Shown here piece by piece: positions 57,752-64,000 of a stretch of 64,000 nucleotides of DNA. Where the stretch lies: positions 124,001 through 188,000 of the forward strand of contig NWQR01000001.1 of the NCBI GenBank assembly GCA_002798275.1, written 5' to 3'. This DNA comes from Lysobacteraceae bacterium NML08-0793 (GTDB lineage Bacteria; Pseudomonadota; Gammaproteobacteria; Xanthomonadales; Xanthomonadaceae). The notes beneath the pieces were generated by a model. That model did not search any database. It had not been told where the DNA came from and saw nothing but the letters and a program-made list of their open reading frames with translations. How positions within the stretch are numbered: the first letter of the stretch is position 1; each line of letters opens with the position of its first letter. A program made the translations under genes and the position numbers.

Positions 57752-58822
57752 ATGTCTCAAACCCCACCACCCACCACTCAAGAGCTTGTCGAATATATCC
57801 GCGCAGAGGCGCTGCGGCTTGGTTTTACCCGGTTTGGCATCAGCGGGGTGGAGTTGCCCGAAGATGAGGCTCATCTGCGCAATTGGCTGGCTGCCGGGAT
57901 GCACGGCGACATGCGCTGGATGGCCGCGCACGGTGATAAGCGCTCGCGTCCGGCGGCACTTGTTCCCGGCACGCTGGCGGTGATTTCGGTGGGACTGGAC
58001 TATGGCCGCGAACATCAAGCGGCGTGGCAGACGTTAGCCGATGGCGAGCGTGCCTATGTCGCCCGCTATGCGCTGGGGCGCGATTATCACAAGCTGATGC
58101 GCAATCGCCTGCAAAAGCTCGCAAGCCAAATCGAATCACGGCTGGGGGCACTGGGCTATCGGGTATTTGTCGATTCTGCCCCGGTACTGGAGCGTGCGCT
58201 GGCACGCAATGCCGGGCTCGGCTGGATTGGCAAGCACACCTGTCTTATCGACAAAAACGGCGGCTCCTGGTTTTTTCTTGGCGAGTTGTATCTGGATATT
58301 CCACTGCCGCCCTCACTGCCGGCCAGCTCGCATTGCGGTACATGCAGCCGCTGCATCGAGGTTTGCCCAACACAGGCCATCATCGCCCCTTACCGGCTGG
58401 ATGCCCGGCGCTGCATCAGCTATCTAACCATCGAGCACGAAGGTGCGATTCCAGAAGACCTACGCAAAGGCATCGGCAACCGGATTTTCGGCTGCGATGA
58501 CTGCCAGTTGGTTTGCCCTTGGAACAAGTTTGCCAAACGCAGTGATGAACCGGATTTCCGCACCCGCAACAATCTTGACCGTGCCACGCTGGTCGAGCTG
58601 TTTGCTTGGGATGAGGACGAGTTTTTACGCCGCACCGAAGGCTCGGCCATTCGCCGCAGTGGCCATGAGCGCTGGTTGCGCAATATCGCCGTGGCACTGG
58701 GCAATGCCCCCGGCACGCCTGCGGTCATCGCTGCCCTGCAAAGCCGGGCGCAACATCCATCGCCGCTGGTACGCGAGCATGTGGCTTGGGCGCTGGCGCA
58801 GCATGGGGTAAGCCCGACCTAA
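57752..58822 (+). CDS. queG: Epoxyqueuosine reductase
   Basis: The 356-residue cobalamin and iron-sulfur enzyme reduces epoxyqueuosine to queuosine in tRNA. It shows GLDYGREH, YARGRDYHK-like YALGRDYHKLMRNRL, WIGKHTCLI, and two [4Fe-4S] sites CGTCSRCIEVCPTQAI and CDDCQLVCPWNKFA. A C-terminal HEAT-like region follows. ATG 57752 (MSQTPPP) gives the family's usual N-terminus. An in-frame ATG at 57674 with a stronger ribosome-binding site would add 26 unconserved residues. TATACT at 57738-57743 could drive a nearly leaderless transcript. Confidence 0.94.
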   Translation: MSQTPPPTTQELVEYIRAEALRLGFTRFGISGVELPEDEAHLRNWLAAGMHGDMRWMAAHGDKRSRPAALVPGTLAVISVGLDYGREHQAAWQTLADGERAYVARYALGRDYHKLMRNRLQKLASQIESRLGALGYRVFVDSAPVLERALARNAGLGWIGKHTCLIDKNGGSWFFLGELYLDIPLPPSLPASSHCGTCSRCIEVCPTQAIIAPYRLDARRCISYLTIEHEGAIPEDLRKGIGNRIFGCDDCQLVCPWNKFAKRSDEPDFRTRNNLDRATLVELFAWDEDEFLRRTEGSAIRRSGHERWLRNIAVALGNAPGTPAVIAALQSRAQHPSPLVREHVAWALAQHGVSPT

Positions 58823-58842
58823 CGGCGGCAATATCTGCGTCG

Positions 58843-61410
58843 TCAGACCAAAGCCTTCAGCCGATAAATCGCTTCCAGCGCCTGTTTCGGGGTCAGCTCG
58901 TCCGGGTCGATGCCGGCCAATGCCTCGACTGCGGCGTGACTCGGAGCAAACAGCCCATATTGTTGTGGCCGATCCAATGTTTGCGCGGTCAGCGGCGCCG
59001 CAGGCTTGGCCTGCCCGCCTTGTTCCAGTTCGGCAAGTCGGGCGCGCGCGGCACTCACCACGGTTTTCGGCAGCCCCGCAAGCGAGGCCACTTGCAGGCC
59101 GAAGCTGCGATTGGCCGGGCCGTCTTTCACCGCATGCATAAAAACTAGGCTGTCTTCATGTTCAACCGCATCCAGATGCACATTGCGGATACCGCTGCCG
59201 GGTGCGGCCAAGGCGGTCAGCTCGAAATAATGCGTGGCAAACAGGGTCAGGCTGCGGTTGTCATCGGCCAGATGCCTGGCGCAGGCATCGGCCAGCGCCA
59301 GACCGTCATAAGTCGAGGTGCCGCGGCCGATTTCGTCCATCAGCACCAGCGACTGCGATGTGGCGTGATGCAGGATATAGCTGGTTTCGCTCATTTCCAC
59401 CATGAAGGTGGACTGCCCTTTGGCAAGGTCATCGCCTGCGCCGATGCGGGTCAGGATGCGGTCAATCGGGCCGATGCGGGCGCTTCGCGCCGGCACGAAG
59501 CTGCCGATATGCGCCAGCAGCACAATCAGCGCGTTCTGCCGCATATAGGTGGATTTGCCGCCCATATTGGGGCCGGTGATGATGAGCATCCGGCAGTTTT
59601 CATCCAGATGCAGGTCGTTGGGGGTGAACGGTTCTTTGCGCACCGCTTCCACTACCGGGTGCCGTCCGGCGCAAATCTCCAGCCCCGGCGCACCATCCAG
59701 AACCGGGCATGCCCAGTCCAGCGCTTCGGCACGCTCGGCAAAGGCGCACAGCACGTCCAGCTCGGCCAGCGCCTCGGCGCATTGCCGCAGCTGCGCAATA
59801 TCGCGGTTCAAGTTGTCCAGGATTTCCTCGTACAGCAGTTTTTCGCGCGTAAGCGCGCGCTCGCGGGCAGACAGTACTTTGTCTTCAAAACTTTTCAGCT
59901 CCTCGGTGATGTAACGCTCGGCATTGGCCAGCGTCTGCCGCCGGGTGTAATGCACTGGCGCCTTGTCGGCGTGCACTTTGCCCATTTCGATGTAATAGCC
60001 GTGCACGCGGTTATAGCCCACTTTCAGCGTGGCAACGCCGGTGGCTTCGCGCTCGCGGGCTTCCAGCTCCAGCAGGAACTGGTCGGCATGGGTGGAAAGC
60101 CTGCGTAGCTCGTCCAGCTCGGCATCAAAACCTTCTGCAATCACGCCGCCATCACGCGCCAGCAGCGGTGGCTGCGCCACCACCGCACGCTGCAAAAATG
60201 CGGCGATTTCATCATGCTCGCCCATCTGCACGGCCAGATGCTGCAAGCGCGGCGAATCCAGCTTTTCAAAGTCAGCGCGCAATGCTGGCAGGCTGGTTAG
60301 CGCATCGCGCAGGGTGGACAAATCACGCGGGCGGGCACTGCGCAGTGCTACGCGGGTCAGGATGCGTTCGATATCGCCAAAACTGCGGAAAGTCGTGCGC
60401 AAATCTTCAACTACCCGGGCATCCAGCAGGGCTTGAACGGCCTGCTGCCGTGCATTGACAACGCTTTGCGCGCGCAAAGGGCGATGCAGCCAGCGGCGCA
60501 GCAGCCGTCCGCCCATCGGCGTGATGGAAGAATCAAGTACGCCCAGCAAAGTATTGCGGGTATCGCCATCAATGCGGGTATCCAGCTCCAGATGGCGGCG
60601 CGTGGCGGCGTTCATGGCGATGGCGCCATCGCCTGATTCCAGCGCAATCGCGTTCAGATGCGGCAGGCGCTGCTTCTGGGTTTCTTCCACATAGCCCAGC
60701 AATGCCCCGGCTGCGGCCACCGGCAGGGGTAGATTGTCGATACCGAAGGCAGACAAATCATGCAGGCCGAAAAACGCCAGCAGCTTGCGTCTTGACGCAT
60801 CGGCATCGAACAGCCACGGCGCACGCCGACGCACGCCACTGCGGCTTAGCACAGCTTCAGGCCAGCCTTCTTCATCGGCAATCAAAAGCTCGACCGGCTC
60901 CAGTCTGGCAAGCTCGGCTTCCAGCATGTCGTCATTGCCAAGCTGCGCCACATGAAACCTGCCACCAGCAAGATCAGCCCAGGCCAAGCCATAGCCGTCC
61001 TTGCTGCGCGAAACCGCCATCAGCAGCGTATCGCGGCGGTCTTGCAGCAAGGCTTCATCAGTTACCGTGCCGGGTGTAACAATCCGCACCACTTTGCGTT
61101 CCACCAGCCCCTTGGAGGTGGCCGGATCGCCGATTTGTTCGCAAATCGCCACCGATTCCCCCAGCGCTACCAGCCGCGCCAGATAGCTCTCATACGCATG
61201 ATGCGGCACGCCAGCCATCGGAATCGGCTGCCCGGCGCTCATGCCGCGCTGGGTCAGGGTCAAATCCAGAAGCCGCGCTGCCTTGCGGGCATCGTCATAA
61301 AACAGCTCGTAAAAATCGCCCATGCGAAAGAACAGCAGCACATCCGGGTGCTCGGCCTTGGCGGCAAAAAACTGGCGCATCAACGGGGTGTGCTGGTCGA
61401 GATGAGTCAT
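58843..61410 (-). CDS. mutS: DNA mismatch repair protein MutS
   Basis: The 855-residue protein recognises mismatches. Domain I has the mismatch-stacking Phe in [17 protein letters not shown]. Connector, lever and clamp domains follow, then the ATPase with Walker [16 protein letters not shown], Walker [22 protein letters not shown] and [11 protein letters not shown], and a C-terminal helix-turn-helix with [21 protein letters not shown] 61410 is used ([14 protein letters not shown]); the extension to 61464 is not conserved. It is divergent from pncC. An intact mutS means repeat instability at 57552-57614 would not come from loss of this gene. Confidence 0.98.
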   Translation of the reverse strand: MTHLDQHTPLMRQFFAAKAEHPDVLLFFRMGDFYELFYDDARKAARLLDLTLTQRGMSAGQPIPMAGVPHHAYESYLARLVALGESVAICEQIGDPATSKGLVERKVVRIVTPGTVTDEALLQDRRDTLLMAVSRSKDGYGLAWADLAGGRFHVAQLGNDDMLEAELARLEPVELLIADEEGWPEAVLSRSGVRRRAPWLFDADASRRKLLAFFGLHDLSAFGIDNLPLPVAAAGALLGYVEETQKQRLPHLNAIALESGDGAIAMNAATRRHLELDTRIDGDTRNTLLGVLDSSITPMGGRLLRRWLHRPLRAQSVVNARQQAVQALLDARVVEDLRTTFRSFGDIERILTRVALRSARPRDLSTLRDALTSLPALRADFEKLDSPRLQHLAVQMGEHDEIAAFLQRAVVAQPPLLARDGGVIAEGFDAELDELRRLSTHADQFLLELEAREREATGVATLKVGYNRVHGYYIEMGKVHADKAPVHYTRRQTLANAERYITEELKSFEDKVLSARERALTREKLLYEEILDNLNRDIAQLRQCAEALAELDVLCAFAERAEALDWACPVLDGAPGLEICAGRHPVVEAVRKEPFTPNDLHLDENCRMLIITGPNMGGKSTYMRQNALIVLLAHIGSFVPARSARIGPIDRILTRIGAGDDLAKGQSTFMVEMSETSYILHHATSQSLVLMDEIGRGTSTYDGLALADACARHLADDNRSLTLFATHYFELTALAAPGSGIRNVHLDAVEHEDSLVFMHAVKDGPANRSFGLQVASLAGLPKTVVSAARARLAELEQGGQAKPAAPLTAQTLDRPQQYGLFAPSHAAVEALAGIDPDELTPKQALEAIYRLKALV

Positions 61411-61451
61411 CCGGGCGAAAATGGCAAAAAAAGAGCCGCCTAGTTTGCCCG

Positions 61452-61949
61452 ATGAACATTCCAACTGACAGCCAGCTTGAACAACTCGCCCGGCAAACCG
61501 GCGATGCCCTACGCCGCCAACATCTAATGCTGGTGACCGCCGAAAGCTGTACCGGCGGCTGGATTGCCAAAGCCGCCACCGGCATCAGCGGCTCATCCGA
61601 ATGGTTCGACTGCGGCATGGTGGCCTACAGCTACGAAGCCAAGCAGGCGCTGCTCGGCGTGCGCCCGGAGACGCTGGAAAAACACGGCGCGGTCAGCCAC
61701 GAATGCGTAGCCGAAATGGTCGCCGGTGCCCTGGTGCACTCCGGCGGCAGCATCGCCGTGGCCGTTACCGGCATCGCTGGCCCCGGCGGCGGCGCCCCGG
61801 ACAAGCCCGTCGGCACGGTCTGGATTGGCTGGAAACGTCGCGGCGATTACGCCCGTACCGAACTCTTCCAATTCAGCGGCGACCGCGATGCCGTGCGCCG
61901 CCAGACCGTCGCCCAAGCGCTGCAAGGCATTTTGAAAATGCTGCTGTGA
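61452..61949 (+). CDS. pncC: Nicotinamide-nucleotide amidohydrolase (CinA C-terminal type)
   Basis: The 165-residue enzyme deamidates NMN to nicotinic acid mononucleotide. The signature [25 protein letters not shown] contains the catalytic Ser/Lys-type residues, and [11 protein letters not shown] and [10 protein letters not shown] follow. It is the stand-alone CinA C-terminal domain, as in E. coli PncC/YgaD, which also sits near recA. Confidence 0.95.
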   Translation: MNIPTDSQLEQLARQTGDALRRQHLMLVTAESCTGGWIAKAATGISGSSEWFDCGMVAYSYEAKQALLGVRPETLEKHGAVSHECVAEMVAGALVHSGGSIAVAVTGIAGPGGGAPDKPVGTVWIGWKRRGDYARTELFQFSGDRDAVRRQTVAQALQGILKMLL

Positions 61950-61983
61950 AGCAAAGCGCGTAACACTGCACAGATGGTGACGC

Positions 61984-62365
61984 TCAATAATCCCCATCCA
62001 GATACAGCCAGCGGCCGTTTTCTTTTACAAAGCGACTCAATTCGGTCATCTGCCCGTGCCGCCCGGCCTCGATATAGCGGGCGGTGAACTGCACCTCGGC
62101 ATGGCTATCGTCTGTTTGCCGGTGCGCCAACACTTTCAGGCAGGCGCAGCCATTTCACCTGCCCGGCCGGCGGCAGAATCGGCGCATCCGGGCGGGTGGT
62201 TTCATGCCAGGTCGCCTGCAAATAGTCCTCTAGCCGCAGCACATAGGCGCTGTAACGCGAGCGCATCAGCGCTTCGGCAGTAGCTGCTGCCTGTCCCTCA
62301 TGCAGAAGCTGGCAGCAAGCGGCGTATTCACGAGTGTTGTCGCAGGGGCAAGGCAGATTTTTCAT
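61984..62365 (-). pseudogene. ychJ: ychJ-like UPF0225 gene with frameshift
   Basis: The frame starts MKNLPCPCDNTREYAACCQLLHEG, the zinc-knuckle N-terminus of YchJ, with LMRSRYSAYVLRLEDYLQATWHE. It shifts at about 62137-62145, where GCCTGCCTG looks like a duplicated CCTG, and stops early at 62105. The remainder continues in another frame as LKVLAHRQTDDSHAEVQFTA and KENGRWLYLDGDY up to 61984. Joined, the product would be a complete one of about 126 residues. Either the gene is inactive or one indel is a sequencing error. The C-terminal SEC-C motif of E. coli YchJ is absent. Confidence 0.85.
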
Positions 62366-62407
62366 CACGCCATTGCAGCAGATTGGCGCCAATGGCGATA
62401 GAGGTGG

Positions 62408-62436
62408 TTGCAATCCATTAGCTTAGTAGCAATACT
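62408..62436 (+). promoter_or_regulatory. lexA promoter
   Basis: TTGCAA (62408-62413) and AATACT (62431-62436) are 17 bp apart. The predicted transcription start falls at or next to the lexA ATG (62443), suggesting a leaderless mRNA; no Shine-Dalgarno is present. Confidence 0.6.
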
Positions 62437-62437
62437 A
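62423..62437. promoter_or_regulatory. LexA box (Xanthomonadales type)
   Basis: TTAG-TAGCAA-TACTA matches the Xanthomonas LexA operator TTAG-N6-TACTA exactly. It covers the -10 of the lexA promoter and ends 5 nt before the ATG, so LexA would block its own transcription. Confidence 0.88.
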
Positions 62438-62442
62438 CACAT

Positions 62443-63090
62443 ATGAACAACACCCTCACCGATACCCAAGAAGCCATCCTCGCCTATATCGCCGAGCGCA
62501 TTGCCGTGGACGGTTTCCCGCCCTCGCAAACCGAAATCGCCCGCGCTTTCGGCTTCAAAGGTGTGCGTGCGGCGCAATACCATCTGGAAGCGCTGGAAGC
62601 GGCCGGTGCCATCGAGCGCCGCCCCGGTGTGGCGCGCAGCCTGCGCATCCTGCGCCCCGGCGCCCTGCCCCAAGCCATCCAGCCACTGACGGCGCTGGAT
62701 GAAAACGCCATTCAGCTGCCAGTGCTCGGGCAGGTCGCGGCGGGGCTACCCATCGGCGCAGATATTGGCTCCGACCAGGTGCTGATTCTCGACCGCGTGC
62801 TGTTTTCTCCCAAACCAGACTATCTACTCAAGGTCAAGGGCGACTCGATGATTGACGAGGGCATTTTCGATGGCGATCTCATCGGCGTGCATCGCACCCC
62901 GGATGCCCGCAATGGCCAGATCGTGGTCGCCCGCATTGACGAAGAAATCACCGTCAAACTCTTCAAAAAGACCCACGACCGCATCCGACTGTTGCCACGC
63001 AACCCGGACTATGCCCCGATCGAAGTCCTGCCCGGACAAGACTTCGCCATCGAAGGGCTGTACTGCGGGCTGGTCAGACCCAACCGCTAA
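62443..63090 (+). CDS. lexA: SOS repressor LexA
   Basis: The 215-residue repressor has an N-terminal winged HTH ([34 protein letters not shown]). Its C-terminal S24 protease domain has the Ala-Gly-type cleavage site in [12 protein letters not shown], catalytic Ser in [10 protein letters not shown] and Lys in [15 protein letters not shown]. RecA filaments trigger self-cleavage during DNA damage. It is followed by recA after 172 bp on the same strand. Confidence 0.97.
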   Translation: MNNTLTDTQEAILAYIAERIAVDGFPPSQTEIARAFGFKGVRAAQYHLEALEAAGAIERRPGVARSLRILRPGALPQAIQPLTALDENAIQLPVLGQVAAGLPIGADIGSDQVLILDRVLFSPKPDYLLKVKGDSMIDEGIFDGDLIGVHRTPDARNGQIVVARIDEEITVKLFKKTHDRIRLLPRNPDYAPIEVLPGQDFAIEGLYCGLVRPNR

Positions 63091-63262
63091 CGCCCCCGTT
63101 TTCCCAAGGCACTTGGGTCGTTTTCCGACCCTTGCTGCCGGTTTTTCCGCTTTCCCTAGGCAAGCGCGAAAAATATTTTCATTTCATTCATGCCAGTCGC
63201 AGCTTTTGCGACAGCCATCGGCCAAACTCTCCCCATCCATCCAAACCACAGAGGACACCCCC

Positions 63263-64000
63263 ATGGACGAGAACCGCAAACGCGCACTCAGTGCCGCCCT
63301 TACCCAGATTGAAAAGCAGTTCGGCAAAGGCTCGGTAATGCGTATGGGCGACCGCGCCATCGAGCAGGTCGAAACCGTCGGCACCGGCTCGCTGATGCTT
63401 GATCTTGCCCTTGGCATCGGCGGCCTGCCCAAAGGTCGCGTGGTGGAAATCTACGGCCCGGAATCCTCCGGCAAGACCACCCTCACCCTGCAAGCCATTG
63501 CCGAGTGCCAAAAAGCCGGTGGCACTGCCGCCTTCATCGACGCCGAACACGCGCTCGACCCCATCTATGCCGCCAAGCTCGGCGTGAAGGTCGATGACCT
63601 TTTGCTCTCGCAGCCCGATACCGGCGAGCAGGCGCTGGAAATTGCCGACATGCTGGTGCGCTCCGGTGCAGTGGACATGGTGGTGGTGGACTCGGTGGCC
63701 GCGCTCACCCCGAAAGCCGAAATCGAAGGCGACATGGGCGACCAACTCCCAGGGCTGCAAGCACGCCTGATGAGTCAGGCGCTGCGCAAGCTTACCGGCA
63801 ACATCAAGCGCAGCAATTGCTTGGTCATTTTCATCAACCAGTTGCGCATGAAGATTGGCGCCATGATGCCTGGCCAAAGCCCGGAAACTACCACCGGCGG
63901 CAATGCACTCAAGTTCTATGCCTCGGTGCGCTTGGACATCCGTCGCATCGGCTCGGTCAAAAAGGGCGAAGAAATCATCGGTAACCAAACCAAAATCAAG
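63263..64000 (+). CDS. recA: Recombinase RecA, N-terminal 246 residues, cut by window edge
   Basis: The visible part begins [20 protein letters not shown]. It includes Walker [10 protein letters not shown], Walker [16 protein letters not shown]-type region, LexA-coprotease loop [20 protein letters not shown] and the DNA-binding loop region up to NQTKIK. CAGAGGA lies 9 nt before the ATG. No LexA box of the TTAG-N6-TACTA type is seen in the 172 bp before it, so SOS induction may come by read-through from lexA. Confidence 0.98.
   Translation, partial: MDENRKRALSAALTQIEKQFGKGSVMRMGDRAIEQVETVGTGSLMLDLALGIGGLPKGRVVEIYGPESSGKTTLTLQAIAECQKAGGTAAFIDAEHALDPIYAAKLGVKVDDLLLSQPDTGEQALEIADMLVRSGAVDMVVVDSVAALTPKAEIEGDMGDQLPGLQARLMSQALRKLTGNIKRSNCLVIFINQLRMKIGAMMPGQSPETTTGGNALKFYASVRLDIRRIGSVKKGEEIIGNQTKIK

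Noticed and set aside
63091-63262. LexA box in front of recA
   Set aside because: No TTAG-N6-TACTA is present; only a 6-bp hairpin (GGGTCG/CGACCC at 63115-63131) is seen.

Overview
The window looks like the chromosome of a gammaproteobacterium of the Xanthomonadales (Lysobacterales) type. Three things point there: the gene order pcnB-folK-panB-panC-panD-pgi; a lexA gene with the Xanthomonas-type operator TTAG-N6-TACTA directly upstream of recA; and a RecA of the Xanthomonas kind. Most of the sequence is GC-rich, dense and made of conserved housekeeping genes. This assignment is inference from gene content; no 16S rRNA gene is present.

Layout. 1-1704: aromatic amino acid lyase (partial) and hisS, overlapping. 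1781-1940: promoter, tRNA-Pro(CGG) and terminator. 2050-4135: an HvfABC/bufferin-like RiPP operon. Its exported precursor has two EF-hands flanked by EGKCG repeats, followed by a DUF692 iron enzyme and a DUF2063 partner. 4235-8949: amidase amiC and a lipoprotein subtilase autotransporter. 9141-11821: thiolase and three tandem Ala-rich lipoproteins. 11919-15865: metG, a HAD phosphatase, an RnfB-like ferredoxin and a Bax-inhibitor-1 protein. 15919-25778: ligA-zipA-smc, divergent from scpA-scpB-rluB, which covers most of the chromosome condensation machinery. 25860-34053: katA, exbB-exbD-tonB, and a fecI-fecR-TonB receptor set for iron-siderophore uptake. 34087-42037: pgi-panDCB-folK-pcnB, fdxA, a PAP2 phosphatase and ispG. 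42082-50452: xseA, a SUKH-like protein, an aldehyde dehydrogenase, a VWA protein with an ECF sigma factor and a membrane partner, an SGNH lipoprotein and yigZ.

50545-57627 is an accessory island, visibly more AT-rich in its central part. In transcription order on the minus strand it holds a WYL-type regulator, a small zinc-ribbon protein, an AAA+ ATPase, a large dynamin-like GTPase (LeoBC-like), a second dynamin-like GTPase (LeoA-like), a terminator and a HEPN-like protein. The LeoBC/LeoA pair resembles the anti-phage system called Eleos. The zinc ribbon, the ATPase and the regulator are additions that I do not recognise as part of it. The regulator's best start codon lies behind nine perfect copies of a 7-bp repeat and is out of frame with the body of the gene in this sequence. 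That is the layout of a phase-variable switch in the OFF state.

57752-64000: queG, mutS, pncC, a frameshifted ychJ, lexA (probably leaderless, with a LexA box over its -10) and the start of recA. DNA repair genes (mutS, lexA, recA; also ligA, smc, xseA) are well represented.
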